A stretch of 64,000 bases of DNA from positions 497,459 through 561,458 of the forward strand of contig JAXRKP010000055.1 in NCBI GenBank assembly GCA_037039925.1. The letters are read 5' to 3'. The notes beneath the pieces are model-generated. The model was not told the origin of the DNA, ran no database searches, and saw nothing but the letters and a program-made list of their open reading frames with translations. The stretch comes from Doris montereyensis. Lineage: Eukaryota > Mollusca > Gastropoda > Nudibranchia > Dorididae. This document shows positions 11,701 to 39,994 of the stretch, in pieces. Position 1 is the first letter of the stretch. Every line of letters starts with the position of its first letter. A program made the position numbers and the translations under genes.

Positions 11701-14700
11701 TGTCTCTACCTTTTATGATGTAATGAAAATCTTGGTGATCACCTGATATATAAAAAAAAAGAAGAGAAAAACCCAGACCAGATTTCTAAAGTGAAGTCAT
11801 TGTAAGAAAAAATACACTGCAAAGCCCTGGGCTCGGCGTTTAGTCAAGTGAAGATAAAGCACAAAGACACAGGTGTCCTCATTTACTAACATACTTCAAA
11901 TGAATTGAAATCACCTCGTCTATGATGGTGCAAAGCCTGTCAAATTTCTAAATAAAATATCAATTCACTCGAAAGAATATGTTTAGCCATATTAAATGTA
12001 ATATCAATTCACTCGAAGAATATGTTTAGGCATATTAAATGTAATATCAATTCACTGGAAAGAATATGTTTAGCCATTCTAAATGTAATATCAATTCACT
12101 GGAAAAAATAAGTTTAGCCATTCTAAATGTAATATCAATTCATTGGAAAGAATATAGCCTTTTTTAAATGTAATATCAATTCACTGGAAAGAATTTAAAT
12201 GTAATATCAATTCACTGGAAAGAATATGTTTACGCCATTCTAAATGTAATATCAATTCACTGGAAAGAATATGTTTAGCCATTCTAAATGTAATATCAAT
12301 TCACTGGAAAGAATATGTTTAGCCATTTAAATGTAATATCAATTCACTGGAAAGAATATGTTTAGCCATTCTAAATGTAATATCAATTCACTGGAAAGAA
12401 TATGTTTAGCCATTTTAAATGTAATATCAATTCACTGGAAAAAATTCTAAATATGTTTAGCCAAACAATTCACTCAAAAGAATATGTTTAAACATTCTAA
12501 ATGTAATATCAATTTACTGGAAAGAATATGTTTAGCCATTCTAAATGTAATATCAATTCACTGGAAAAATATGTTTAGCCAAACTTAAAAGAGAATTACA
12601 TCAAAGATCAACAAAAGATGATGAAAATTTACTCACATTTGTGTATTTCTTTATGATTTCTGTAATTTCCTTGTTTATACTGCGCTGTAAATTCTGCCTC
12701 AGTATGTCCAAGGATTTCGCAGTGTTGGTAATGACACCAGATCTGAAAATGATGGAGAAAGGGGAGAGGAGGGGGGATAATTATCAAATTTTAAGTTTGA
12801 TGTGAAAGCTGAGAAATTTTAAGCTCTGAATATATCATGGAGCATCAATTGATTATTATTCAAATAAAAACAGTATTATACCTGGAATAAAAACAAAAGT
12901 CAAAATTAATTTAAAATTGAAACACCTTCAGTCATTCATTGCACTGTAAACTATAACTAACTTAAAATTGTATATATATGACAAAATCTTTTATGCCACC
13001 CATGATTAATTATGCCTACATGCATATATTATTTACTGTCCCAAACTGAACAGTAAGATATATGATTAAGATAAAAACGGTATTCTTGAAACTACCAAGA
13101 AACATGAAATTTAAGGGAAAAAGCAAAAACGAAATACTTTTCCCTGCTAGCGCTTCGTAATAAACAAAATCCAGCCAAAAAAAGAAAAGAAACATGACAC
13201 GTCCTTTCAACATCACAAAACATGTCATCAGCCATTCCCTTTAAAAAATCTCCCTATTTTCATGCGTACCATGATATATATTAAAGTGTACATATTATTC
13301 AAATCTCCTTTAGAAACGTCTCAACAAGGACATCAAATATTTTTTTAAAGCAATATATGTCCAAGGCATGCTTGAAGTCTATTTCTCGACCCATCCAACA
13401 AGTTTGAATTTCTACGCAAAAGAAAACCCTTTTAGGGTATCTGGAGCCTTGCGGTTAGGCTGCGTGCAGACTTCAGATTGTGAGGTCCTGAATTTGAATG
13501 TTGCGGTTAGTCCACACGTGAGCTTTTTTCGGCAAACAGGGTGCACACTCATTCACATGCATTCATTCATGCTCATGTGGACTGCTGTTCACAAGACAGC
13601 ATTCAGTTTTCACTGCTATTCACAAGACAGTAGTGTGCAGCTGACAGTTTTCCACTGCTGTTCACAAGACAGTAGCTGTGCACAGTTTTCCACTGCTGTT
13701 CACAAGACAGTAGCTGTGCACTGTTTTCCACTGCTGTTCACAGACAGTTTTCCACTGCTGTTCACAAGACAGTAGCTGTGCACAGTTTTCCACTGCTGTT
13801 CACAAGACAGTAGCTGTGCACAGTTTTCCACTGCTGTTCACAAGACAGTAGCTGTGCACAGTTTTCCACTGCTGTTCACAAGACAGAAGCTGTGCACAGT
13901 TTTCCACCCTGTTCAGCAGAAGCTGACAGTTTCCACTGCTGTTCACAAGCGTTCAGCCTGTGCGACCTCTGCTGTGAACAAGAAAATCAACCTAAAAACA
14001 CATCCACACCAAAGCATTTAGTGCACCGTATTATGTTCATGTACCCTGTTCGTCAACAACTGCTCAGGTGTGGACTAAAAATTTGTTCAGACGTTGTGTT
14101 CACTGGGGAAAACACTTAATAACAACCATTTCCCCACCGGATCTAAGTGAAAATGGGCACCAGCCTTAACTGGGGAGGAAATCCTGTGACGATTTAGCAT
14201 TTTGTTCACACTATAGAAACTGGGATATGCTATGGCTCTCGGGACCATGATTTTTTTTTAAACCACCTTCATGTGTTCTTCATGGATGAGATCAATTAAG
14301 AAAACAGTGGAGGATCCTTGCAAGGAAAATCACAGAGAGCTGAATCAGCCTTGTCCTAAGACCAGGCTACGACACAGCCATAAGTCAGTAAGTTTTTTAC
14401 AATGAAGAAAGTTCAACTGAATATGACCCAACAATCATTGCTCTCAGCTCATCTAAGACTTTTAACTTTCACAGTTAAACATGTGAACAAGCCCGTATTG
14501 ACTGTACAAGGTCATGCAGGTAATTTCAAAGTAGCCAAACGAGTTGTCTCCCTTGATTTCACAGCACTTAGCAATTCTTTCTTTTCATATTGCAGTCATA
14601 CAATGCAATGTGAAACTAATAACAATCTTCCTTTCTTTCTTTCTTTATCAGCTCCTATTCTACCTTTCGGTGTATGGGTTTAGATGCCCAAAATGATCTT

Positions 14701-16356
14701 TCTCCAGGATGCTCTGTCCTGGCATTTTCTGTTTCCTTCAGTGAAAGTTAAATTTCTTTGCTTTAATGTCTCTTTTACATCTTCTTTCCATTTTTTCCGA
14801 GGTCTGCCTTTTGGTCTTTTACCTTGAGTTTTAGCATTGTTTACTAATTTTGCTATTATACTGTCATTCATTCTGTTTGCATGCCCAAACCATCTCAATT
14901 GATTTATTTCTATCTTAGTATTTATGCCATCTGCTTTGGTTTGATCTCTTATTGTTGTGTTTCTGATTTTATCTCTTTTAGTTTTCCCTTCTAGTCTTCT
15001 TAGATATTTCATTTCACCTGCTTGAATTCTACTGTATTCCCTACCGTCTAAGGTCCAGGTTTCGCTGCCATAGAGGAGAGTAGGAAAATAAACTGTATTG
15101 TATACTGCCATTTTAGTTTTTGTTGACAATTCTTGTTTACCTACAATTGCCTTTCCTAGATGGTTATATATTGCATTTGCCTTTTGGCTTCTCTGGCTGA
15201 TTTCTTCTCTTAGTTTCCCCTCTGAGTTAATCATTACTCCTAGGTAATTGTAGCTTTGAACTTGTTCTAAATTCTCCCTGCCCAATCTAAGATTTTGTGT
15301 TAGTTTCCCTAGTTACTAGCATTGTTTTGTTTTTTTTTGCATTTACTCTCATTCCTCTTTTAGCGACGATGTCAGGGTTCGTAGCTGACTAATGTTATTT
15401 ACTTACGACTGTTCCGGCACAACATAAAGCACTTTAAAAAATCAAAACCTTCCGTAAATATTTGCAAATATTTTAAAAATATGGCCAATGTGTTAAAAAT
15501 TGATACGCGTTTAAATTTCCTAAAACCATTACATGTCGTTCCTGTTTGGGTTTGAAATTCTCTATGGCTATTTTTTGTAAATCGTTTTCAAAGATATGTT
15601 TTTCTTCTTCGGTGGCATCTTCGTTTGGTCCATAGGCTACTAATACTTTAATTTCTCTTCCTTTGGTTTAATATCTACCTCTACTAGCCGTGGGCTTATA
15701 CATTTCCAACTTTCTAGTAGCTTTTCTTGCCTTTTATGCATAATTAGGAGGCCTACTCCTGCTCTAGCTCTATCTTTGACATCTACTCCTGAGAAGAAAG
15801 TATGATTTGGTCCTACATTTTCTATTCCTTGACCTTTTTCTTTGTTTCAGTAATGGCCAAAATGTCTACTTTGAATTTATCCATTTCTTCAGCTAATTCT
15901 CTCTTTTCCATTTAATGCCCTAATATTCCATGTTCCAATAATCATAGTCCGTGTTCTTTTCCAGTTGTCTTCGAAAGTTCAATTCGGTACATATCATCAT
16001 ATTTAATACTTTGAATCAGTTTGTTTTGGATAAGCAGCGGATTAGCCCGCTGTACACCAGTAGTAATCAAGATGTTTATATATCTCTATTGCATTTGTCC
16101 TCTCTTTTCTTTTTTTTTTTAAATCGAACAACACCAAATTCACCCATGCCATGACTGGGAACAGGCCGCCTCTAAAATAAAAATAAGGCAAGACTCAATA
16201 TTGACAGGGGCACAGTCAATCAATGGTAAAATACAATGCTAATCCTCACCTCGCCCTTTGGACAGCCACAGTGTGGGAACGATATGCAGCTCTGTAGGTG
16301 AAATTAGCAACGGGGAAGCAGGACAGGTTGATCACTCGCTGGTTGAAAGGCTGGAC
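66..16356 (-). CDS. DNTTIP1: DNTTIP1 (TDIF1) orthologue, nine exons, 3' end outside window
   Basis: DNTTIP1 is the dimeric scaffold of the MiDAC HDAC1/2 complex and binds DNA through a C-terminal SKI/SNO/DAC-like fold. It acts in the nucleus. Exons in order of reading are 16250-16356, 12637-12742, 11268-11369, 8351-8461, 7016-7071, 2990-3050, 2210-2268, 1740-1800 and 66-190. All have AG/GT borders and matching phases, giving about 263 residues without a stop. The N-terminal dimerisation helices include TAKSLDILRQNLQ and NYVCRQILEE. The C-terminal domain contains EPIKREGPKWDP, LGSRANKALG, LYIRHPDVFKYVGDQEDK and GGKAYLLLLEDIEELSRSDEY, the signature seen in vertebrate DNTTIP1. The AT-hook-like basic stretch of vertebrates is not obvious; exon 7016-7071 gives VIRKREANLVVRF instead. 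The last helix lies beyond position 66. The upstream start is uncertain, see 20900-20917. Confidence 0.9.
816..1400 (+). repeat. Unclassified dispersed repeat (GTTGCCATGG family), copy 1
   Basis: It shares GTTGCCATGGGAATGCTGCC with copies near 19939 and 49888, and the block AACCGATGTGTTGAA near 1325-1345 with 50610-50630. No coding capacity is seen. Confidence 0.5.
1740..1800 (-). CDS. DNTTIP1: DNTTIP1 exon
   Basis: The 61-nt exon has acceptor ttttcag and donor gtatgt. One base completes the Lys codon from the previous exon, then it reads ALGLGSMRGKLYIRHPDVFK. It ends in phase 0, matching the next exon. This is the most conserved block of the family. Confidence 0.92.
2210..2268 (-). CDS. DNTTIP1: DNTTIP1 exon
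   Basis: The 59-nt exon has acceptor tttgcag and donor gtaagt. It encodes WDPDRLTTSSLFVLGSRAN plus two bases of a Lys codon. The vertebrate protein has a WDP-R-L block and the same LGSRANKALG sequence at this place. Confidence 0.92.
2410..2600 (+). repeat. Short degenerate tandem repeat
   Basis: Repeated GCCCAAAATTCAAAGTTCTG and TTGCCCAAAATTTAGACGG modules, four to five times. Reading frames over it are not genes. Confidence 0.75.
2990..3050 (-). CDS. DNTTIP1: DNTTIP1 exon
   Basis: The 61-nt exon has acceptor ctgtgcag and donor gtatgt. It encodes RLTPPKSLKYAEPIKREGPK. The EPIKREGPK block joins in phase to WDP in the next exon, as in the family. Confidence 0.88.
3303..3420 (+). repeat. (ATT/ATC)n trinucleotide repeat
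   Basis: Imperfect ATT/ATC triplets abut the 3' end of RTE copy A. Confidence 0.85.
3957..4660. mobile_element. 704-bp TTAA-flanked insertion (piggyBac-like, non-autonomous)
   Basis: The segment is flanked by TTAA at 3953-3956 and 4661-4664 and interrupts RTE copy A. The homologous site in copy C (41745-41748) has a single TTAA in otherwise matching sequence, a direct empty site. Termini are CCCTCTAAAAGCC and GAGGTCACTTGCGG; I see no clear long inverted repeat. Inside are two copies of AGCCACGGCCCTATAT and a short acidic reading frame (DVKIELSEEEIPLFPSWS). TTAA duplication is diagnostic for piggyBac-type transposases. A related 3' half occurs near 37760-37985. Confidence 0.7.
6058..6235 (-). 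repeat. Tandem 5'-UTR monomers of RTE copy A (two units)
   Basis: Two units of about 70 bp share TTATTTTCTGTCAGGGTTAA, an AAGACC box and GCAAGGCAGCAGG. Copy C has three such units (43155-43365). The position at the 5' end suggests promoter monomers as in some LINE families. Confidence 0.65.
6333..6634. repeat. Foldback element with head-to-head tRNA-like ends
   Basis: Arms 6333-6470 and 6505-6634 are inverted repeats of one another. Both contain a tRNA B-box-like GGTTCGATCC/GGTTTGATCC and GCGCTGACGCAGAGG or its equivalent. A spacer of about 35 bp separates them. It is either a foldback MITE or two SINE heads inserted in opposite directions. No functional tRNA fold is proposed. Confidence 0.65.
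7016..7071 (-). CDS. DNTTIP1: DNTTIP1 exon, basic linker
   Basis: The 56-nt exon has acceptor tatttcag and donor gtgagt. The flanking phases force the frame TVIRKREANLVVRFADLQ plus two bases. It is basic but lacks a recognisable AT-hook. A different frame would read as an acidic linker but does not fit the neighbouring phases, so another exon could be missing here. Confidence 0.65.
8351..8461 (-). CDS. DNTTIP1: DNTTIP1 exon, Ser-rich linker
   Basis: The 111-nt exon, phase 0 at both ends, has acceptor tgtgcag and donor gtgagt. It encodes AKSEFSSISARRSVTPT followed by an acidic Ser/Gly stretch. It follows the helix ending QILEE as the AKLLF segment does in vertebrates. It lies directly beside the CA-rich minisatellite that begins near 8525. 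Confidence 0.82.
8525..9600 (+). repeat. Compound minisatellite with embedded (CA)n tracts
   Basis: About 14 units of 70-85 bp each contain TATTTTCTTACTTTATCATC, TCCAACACTTATCATTGGCC and a variable (CA)n run. It lies in a DNTTIP1 intron about 65 bases from exon 8351-8461. Long reading frames across it are repeat artefacts. Confidence 0.9.
9721..10120. mobile_element. 400-bp non-autonomous TIR element (CATTGCTGCCAA), copy 1
   Basis: The ends are CATTGCTGCCAA and TTGGCAGCGATG, short inverted repeats. The inside is shared with 10176-10553 and 26389-26766. The TIR style resembles hAT elements, but I could not find a clear 8-bp duplication. Confidence 0.6.
10176..10553. mobile_element. Non-autonomous TIR element (CATTGCTGCCAA), copy 2
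   Basis: The ends are CATTGCTGCCAACC and GGTTGGCAGCTATG. It lies 55 bp after copy 1 in the same orientation. It shares an ATGGCGGC box and the phrase CTGGTCTTTCTGGCAA with the other copies. Confidence 0.6.
10684..10960 (+). mobile_element. tRNA-derived SINE (family 1), copy 1 of a tandem pair
   Basis: A box TGGCCTAGTGGTTAGG and B box GGTTCAAATCC form a pol III head. A body with TGGGTACCAAC, AGCTTGGGAG and ACTAACATCCTGTCCAG follows, ending in GGATAAGCTCCGGCTCTACG. It is not a functional tRNA because the head has no acceptor pairing. Confidence 0.8.
10968..11256 (+). mobile_element. tRNA-derived SINE (family 1), copy 2 of a tandem pair
   Basis: It has the same head and body as the preceding copy (GGTGACCTAGAAGTTAGG, GGTTCAAAGCCC, AGCTTGGGAG, GACTAGCATCCTGCCCAG). 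It follows copy 1 after about 8 bases and ends only about 12 bases from the donor of DNTTIP1 exon 11268-11369. Confidence 0.8.
11268..11369 (-). CDS. DNTTIP1: DNTTIP1 exon, dimerisation helices
   Basis: The 102-nt exon, phase 0 at both ends, has acceptor attcgccag and donor gtaagt. It encodes KYFEPALSNIRENSNEGLLG and then NEHINYVCRQILEE. This corresponds to the KFFQKAALNVRDN region of vertebrate DNTTIP1. A second AG nearer the exon would remove the conserved start, so I chose the upstream acceptor. Confidence 0.88.
11940..12590 (+). repeat. 44-bp minisatellite in a DNTTIP1 intron
   Basis: About 14 units contain AATGTAATATCAATTCACTG and GAATATGTTTAGCCATTCTA. The array ends about 50 bases from exon 12637-12742. 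Confidence 0.88.
12637..12742 (-). CDS. DNTTIP1: DNTTIP1 exon, dimerisation helices
   Basis: The 106-nt exon has acceptor attttcag and donor gtgagt. It encodes SGVITNTAKSLDILRQNLQR and then SINKEITEIIKKYTN. The motif SIN-EI is shared with vertebrate DNTTIP1. It begins in phase 2, matching the AG left over from exon 16250-16356. Confidence 0.9.
13440..14255 (+). mobile_element. SINE (family 1) split by an internal 38-bp minisatellite
   Basis: The head (GCCTTGCGGTTAGGCTGCG, GAGGTCCTGAATTTGAA) is at 13443-13510. The body resumes at 14100 with CACTGGGGAAAACACTTAA and AAATGGGCACCAGCC and ends CTATGGCTCTCGGGACC near 14248. Between them is a tandem array (13560-13930) that other copies lack. Confidence 0.65.
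13560..13930 (+). repeat. 38-bp minisatellite inside a SINE
   Basis: About nine units contain TGCTGTTCACAAGACAGTAG then CTGTGCACAGTTTTCCAC. Units differ by few bases, so the expansion is recent. Confidence 0.85.
14620..16060 (-). mobile_element. RTE-like non-LTR retrotransposon, copy B, truncated and internally deleted
   Basis: The 3' part (14680-15300, minus) is intact: QVQSYNYLGVMINSEGKLRE, TLLYGSETWTLDGREYSRIQ, QLRWFGHANRMNDS, to a stop. Between about 15360 and 15530 the RT core is replaced by unrelated AT-rich sequence. 15535-16060 is decayed endonuclease region. The 5' tandem monomers are absent, so the copy is 5'-truncated. Confidence 0.78.
16250..16356 (-). CDS. DNTTIP1: DNTTIP1 exon, most 5' exon with certain assignment
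   Basis: The 107-nt exon has acceptor gcctgacag and donor gtgagg. It encodes VQPFNQRVINLSCFPVANFT and then YRAAYRSHTVAVQRA plus two bases of Arg. The YR-x-VQRAR block resembles the KHRQVQRRGR segment of vertebrates. It begins in phase 0 and has no in-frame Met, so an upstream coding exon must exist. Confidence 0.8.
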
Positions 16357-17084
16357 CTGTCAGGCAGAAAGACAGCACAACATCATGTGAGCATTCATAG
16401 CAGACAAAATCAATAAAATAAATAAATTTAAAAAGAGGCACGGCATAAAAAAGAAAACATCTAAAAGAGATTCAATGTTTTCTCCTCTGAAAATGCTTTG
16501 AAAATGAACATAGAGGAAAAAAACCCATCTTATAATTCGTGAAAAAGTTGCCATTATATTTTTAAAATGAACAACCTTTTTTCTTGGTAATGGAAGCATT
16601 CTTATGATCAGTGTCAATAAACTAAAGTCCTCAATTCACCCAATTTTTACTTAAATTCAGTTCTTACTTTACACACTGCAAATGAAACGAAATGCAATGT
16701 AAACAATAAAACTTCATCATCCCTGATATATTCACTAAAACACATGTCCCCCCCCCCCCACACACACTTTAAATTTGATTCCTATTCTATAAGAGGAGTC
16801 AATTTTCATTTTCAGAGACTGACAATTTTGTTGAGATGAGACTGTCAGCTACCTCACAAGTTCTGTTGGAATTGAAATGCAATGGATGGAAGATATAGGC
16901 CACAACAAGCAGTAAGGGCTCTCAGTACCCAGTGGCTGTCTGGTTGCTACCTAGATATAAATTGCCGGTGCATTCGTTGGTCGTCAGCAATAGAAAAGAC
17001 GGCACAACAATAAATTAATCAAAATAATCAGACTCATATTAAGTCTATCCAATGGTTGATCTGCAACATATTTTTATGACAAAC

Positions 17085-18312
17085 GTCCTTTACAGTGCCT
17101 ATTTGCTCACACATCCTGCCTTGGATTGGTAATATGTTATCACCTCTGTTCCCCTTCAAATCACATAAACCCAGGGGACTGTCCTTGCACCTATACTCTT
17201 TTCTAGCTACACTAATGATTGTAAAACTGCGCTTGAAAACATCCCAATAATAAAATATGCAGATGATACATATCCAAGCTCTTATCAGGTCAGAAGTAGA
17301 TCTAATCAATTATGCTCAAGAAATCAAAAGGTTTGTAAAATGGTGTGATGACAATTATTTACAACTTAATGTTAACAAAACAAAAGAAAGGATTTTTGAT
17401 TTTAGGAAGACAAATAACATCCATAATGATATTGTTATAAAAGATGAAACAGTTAAGAAAGTTAATGAATATAAATATCTTGGCATAATTTTTAACGAGA
17501 AGATAGAATGGCAAAAACAATCAAATAAAGTTTTAAAGAACGTGAACAAAAGAATGTATTTTATGAGGAAGCTTTATAAGTTTCAAATTGATATCACTCT
17601 AATAAGACTTTTCCATCAAGCTTATTATCTTTAGTATCACTGCATGGGAGGAAATACAAGAGATAGAGAAAAGAAGAAATTTAATAGGACATTGAAACAC
17701 ATAGGAAAACTCATAAATGATGTAGAGCCGGAGAACTTTGAAGATCTGTATGAGATTCAATGCAAGATCAAACTCAGGAGTATACTTAAAGACAATACCC
17801 ACCCTCTTTTCTCCATACCCAAAACAAATAGTAGAAGTGGTCGACTTAAACCTTTAAAATCCCACACTGAGAGATATTTTAGATCTTTTCTTCCAAGCGC
17901 CACACGAAAGTTTGACCTTACCATGCTTTGAAAGCACAATGGCGTTTTCCTCACAATGTTTGAGAAATGTAAATTGATGGATGGTGAATGAATGATTTAT
18001 GATAAGTTAATGAATGTGTATGAAGCTACACTGATTTGTCTATAATTACTCTATCTTTTAAAAAAAAAAAAAAAATTTTAATTTTTTTTTATGTATTATA
18101 TTGTTTCATCGCACTATTTATTTACCCACCTTTGAATTTTTGTATACTTCTCCTAAACTCTAAACATTCAATGATTAGCTAAGTTAAATTTGTTTTCAAT
18201 TTGAATGCATTGATGTATTCTTTTATTTTTCAAACAGAAATTGTGATAACACAAGTATAATTTCCTTTTTAAAGGATCAGTAAAGATCATGATTGAAATT
18301 GAAATTGAAATT
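17085..18312 (+). mobile_element. CR1/Rex-like LINE fragment, 3' part of reverse transcriptase
   Basis: A decayed QGTVLAPILFS motif and the catalytic box IKYADDT (about 17255) are followed by [20 protein letters not shown] and [11 protein letters not shown]. The C-terminal region is 17644-17931. The 3' end carries a GAAATT-type short tandem tail near 18290-18312. 5'-truncated. The same lineage occurs at 46524-48556. Confidence 0.78.
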
Positions 18313-18889
18313 AAACCAGGATATGCCCCAGCTCTATGGGACCACAACGACCTTAAAGGAACTGAACTTCGTTGTTTTGGGATGATCTAGAAAACCTCTC
18401 ATATAATATACAAACAGTGTATCTTTATACCTAATTCGGTTTTACCGAATTCCCAGTTATTCAATTTGTTTTGAGGGAACAGAATTTTTTATATATATTT
18501 GAACTGGTTAATTCAAATGTCGACCTGCTTAATCGGTCAATGGAGAATTTTCAAAGATTTGGTTGAATTAAATTTGTCATAAATCAAAGTGAAACTGCAT
18601 AATAGTACCACACAAAAGGACCCTGGTAAATTTCAATTGAGGAAAACGAATAGAGACCGGACTAGTGAACACAATAGTGCTATACATGTAACACCATTCA
18701 CCAGTTATGCACTGTCTGTTGGTGTACACTGGACCGGTCCTCGTTATGACATAACAAAGTCTTTTGTAGTGAAGTGGGGATCAGAGGGGGTGGGGAGCTC
18801 AGATTAAGGTGTGGTAGGGGTTCTGGGAATGCCATTTTTGCCGAAAATCGGACAAATCTAGTCAATCAGTTCAGTCCGTCATACTGATA

Positions 18890-20035
18890 TCATAAAAAAA
18901 GCTCAGTATTGATTCTTTGAATTTATAAAAAAAATTTAGAAACGATATACAAGGCCTATCTTTCAACACAGCTATCATACGATAAAAGCCAGAAATACAA
19001 TCTAAAGTATGGCAAATTGGTACTTATTTTGATCGGCACAATAAACGATATCCGATAAAATACATATTTGAGGATCTATTAGGAATATTGCCTTAGATCG
19101 TCTGGAAAATACCGAACATGTCAATTATCAAAAGGCACCATCTCAAAATGAGTAAAAAGGTGCTGGTGCACTTGAAACAGTGTCAATAAAAAGTAGTTGA
19201 GAGCCTTTCAAGGTTTTATGATGTTTTAAAGTATTACTCTACTCTTTTCCTAAGTTTTACGGGAGAAAAATATTTATCAAATAACAGAAAATAAGAGAAA
19301 AAACGATTTTCTCAAAATGTCCTTTTTTGGTCATTATTTCCTATCTATTTTTTTTTTTAAATTTCAACGTATGTTCATGAAATTTGGTATGGATGATGAG
19401 TGGGGAAAACAAAGAAACTATCAAATGCTTTTTTTATATATATATATTATAGTTTTGGAAAAATTGAAATTTTTTACACTATTTTTGTGTATTTTTGGTT
19501 GTCTCGTATGCTATTTTCAAAAATTCATAAAAACAAAACTTACAAATAAAACAAAAATTCAATCTTATCAAATTTAGGTATTGTATCAAATAATGTGTGT
19601 GCCAAGTTTGAAATGAATTTGTTGAAAAATGAAAAAGCCTATCGATATTGAACTTGGTAAAATTTAGGGGGAAATCCAAGATGGCCACCATTTCCATGGC
19701 AACTGGAAATGTCAGAAAAAAACAACATATTTCAACTCAGTCCACCATACCCATTACACCTATACATAAGTTAAATTGATAGGTACAAACGGGAAAATGT
19801 TCACTCCAGGACACCCCCCCACTCAAGAACACACTTTCAGCATGGTTTTTACACAGATAATTTCAACCACTACTATTGAACTCCACATCATGTCTAAATT
19901 ATCTGGAGAAATAGGGAATAGTATGTGTTTGTCATATGGTTGCCATGGAAACCCTGCCGTCTTGGATTTTCATTACGGAAATATGGTCAATTTCAAATGA
20001 CAGGCAAGGCTTTGTAAGTTATAATCAGATTTGAC
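18890..20035. repeat. Unclassified dispersed repeat (GTTGCCATGG family), composite copy
   Basis: 18890-19700 is the reverse complement of the copy at 49600-50650; 19760-20035 is a second piece in forward orientation. The AT-rich sequence has no coding features. Confidence 0.5.
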
Positions 20036-20180
20036 GGTAACTTTGCACACTAGATGTGTCCCATATTGGGCACAAATGGCTTGTTACGGCTGGTGATGTG
20101 TCCAAAGATTGTAAGTTAGTAATCAGATTTGACAACTTTGCACACTAGATGTGTGTCCCATATTGGGCACAAATGGCTTG
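20010..20180 (+). repeat. Local duplication of about 100 bp
   Basis: Two copies share AATCAGATTTGAC, ACTTTGCACACTAGATGTGT and CCCATATTGGGCACAAATGG, and both end in GGCTTGTT. CCCATATTGGG is a palindrome-like core. Confidence 0.85.
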
Positions 20181-20600
20181 TTCAGGACCTGACACAACCC
20201 CTCCACCCGGCTGGTGTAACATATTTGCGCCCCATGACTTTAATTGAACACATTGGGAGCATGACTTGAGAGAGTCCTTACAAATGTCGACATACACAGG
20301 GGATACTGGCAAGGGAAGAGAGGCAGTCTGTGAGGCAATAAGAGGTGCCAGGCCCAGAAGGAAAAGCAGCTGAGGATCAATCAGCCATCCTTGGCCTGAG
20401 AAACGGACGTGCCCCGCGGAACACTTCACTTTTAAACAAGATCGCCCCGAGCAGCGTCCTACCAGTCGATGGTGAGGTGCCCAGTCAGAAACCCTGAACA
20501 TGTCCTCTGCTGAAGAGGGAAGAAAGGGGTGGCTCCCAGGAGACCAGGCTGTTGGGAAACTGCCTTCTTGGCAAGGCGGGGCAGCTGTAAAGGATAGCAG
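20140..20600 (-). other. GC-rich segment, possible alternative terminal exon or 3' UTR
   Basis: A good acceptor (ctatcctttacag) lies near 20598 on the minus strand. One frame after it stays open for about 145 codons down to about 20145, but I see no family signature. An ATTAAA occurs near the segment end. It may be the non-fused terminal exon of the Ser/Gln-rich gene, or just UTR. The left end overlaps a local 105-bp duplication. Confidence 0.3.
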
Positions 20601-20899
20601 CCTTCTACCGTTTTGCCACCAGGATCGAAGGGAAGAATAGTGTGTTTCGTATGTCGTTGTGTAATTTCGTATCTCATTGCCAAGGGTTCTATTGGAGCTC
20701 GCAGCTCTCTATATAATGCTTTCAATGATGAAGATCATGGTGTGAGAGAATATATTGTAGCAGATAAACAAACTAAAAGATGGGGACAATTTCAGTTCAA
20801 AATGACATGGAAAAAGGAGGAAAAAATAAAAATGAAACCATTAACAATAAGTTGAAACTGCCTCAAAAAGAACCGAATTGGCTCAAAACGTATGCTTAC

Positions 20900-38782
<17,883 letters not shown>

Positions 38783-38900
38783 TTTCCAGTAAACACCGTA
38801 AACACCGACATGGCGAAGGAAACCGGTACTCCGAACACAGGTTTTGATGACGTCATTTACGTGAAACCCGCTCGGATCATTTGTAAAATTAAAAGGCTTT
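38783..38900 (-). promoter_or_regulatory. Putative promoter of the Ser/Gln-rich gene with full CRE
   Basis: A perfect palindromic cAMP-response element TGACGTCA lies at 38848-38855, about 66 bases upstream of the proposed ATG. The surrounding 100 bases are CpG-richer than the AT-rich flanks. CRE/ATF sites of this type are usually found close to transcription starts. No TATA box is evident. Confidence 0.5.
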
Positions 38901-39427
38901 GAAGTTGATTACAGCGCAAATAGCTTAGTAGAGAAAGTTTGACTGTCTCTTGTTCTCGCCGATGCAGCACATTACAAGAGCAAATTAAATTGACACTTCA
39001 ATTGACAATAGTAGAGAACCCAAACAAATAAATAAATTTAAAATACATGACAGTAACCAGAGAGTAAGTAGCCCAGAGGACGGAGAGAGACACAGTCATA
39101 GTCATGTAGATCAAAAGTATATGAAAAACAACTGAAACAATCCTGCTTCTATATCTTCAGAAACTTGTAACTTATTGGAACTCACAATGAGCGGACCACC
39201 TAAAAAAGCATATTATTATCCCGACAAATACCCATCATGAATCAAACATAAACAAGACTGCGAAATTCAACTCATAACAAAAATAGAGGCTTCCAGTAAT
39301 TTTCAAACAAATGTGTCTTTTTAGACTTGATTTCTGATCATACTAAGATCTTTTGAGCAATGGCATTCGAAAGGACCTTCTTGTGTATAAGATCCTGCAT
39401 GTGAAGAAGAATTTGTACTATAAATAT

Positions 39428-39585
39428 TATAGACAGATATATAGATAGATATATACAGGAGATGGATAGATAGGTACTGTAGATAGATGGATGTATAGAT
39501 AGATAGATACATACAGTAGATAGATAGATAGGTATTGTAGATAAATAGATATATAGGTAGATAGATGCATGAATAGATGGGATGG
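39428..39585 (+). repeat. (GATA)n microsatellite
   Basis: Interrupted AGATAGATAGATA repeats over about 150 bp. Confidence 0.9.
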
Positions 39586-39994
39586 TGGATTAAAAGGATC
39601 GTACTTAAAAATGTCGTTATGAATTGGCACCAATATTTACCACAATCTATATATGTCCATTCAAACACATACAATACCAGATGCATCAAAACGATCAGAG
39701 ATGATTCCCGTTTCAAAGAAATTCAAATGGAAAATCATAAATGATCTAAGACCAGCAGCCTTCACGTCCATAGCTATGAAATGTCTCGAAAGAATTAAGT
39801 AAGAAATTTTAAAACTTTTAAAGTACACTGTACATGTATATCCAATCCGTTACACTTTGTTTACAAGGCAAGAAGAGGAGTTGGGGATGCTTTATTGCTT
39901 TTTCTGGACACCATTCACTTTCACATTCAAAAGCCCGAAAAGATTATGTAGAATACATTTTTATTGATTTTTCATCGGGGTTCAATATGATTCA

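Noticed and set aside
11940..12590. CRISPR-like array
   Set aside because: Units are contiguous 44-bp tandem repeats without unique spacers, in a eukaryotic intron.
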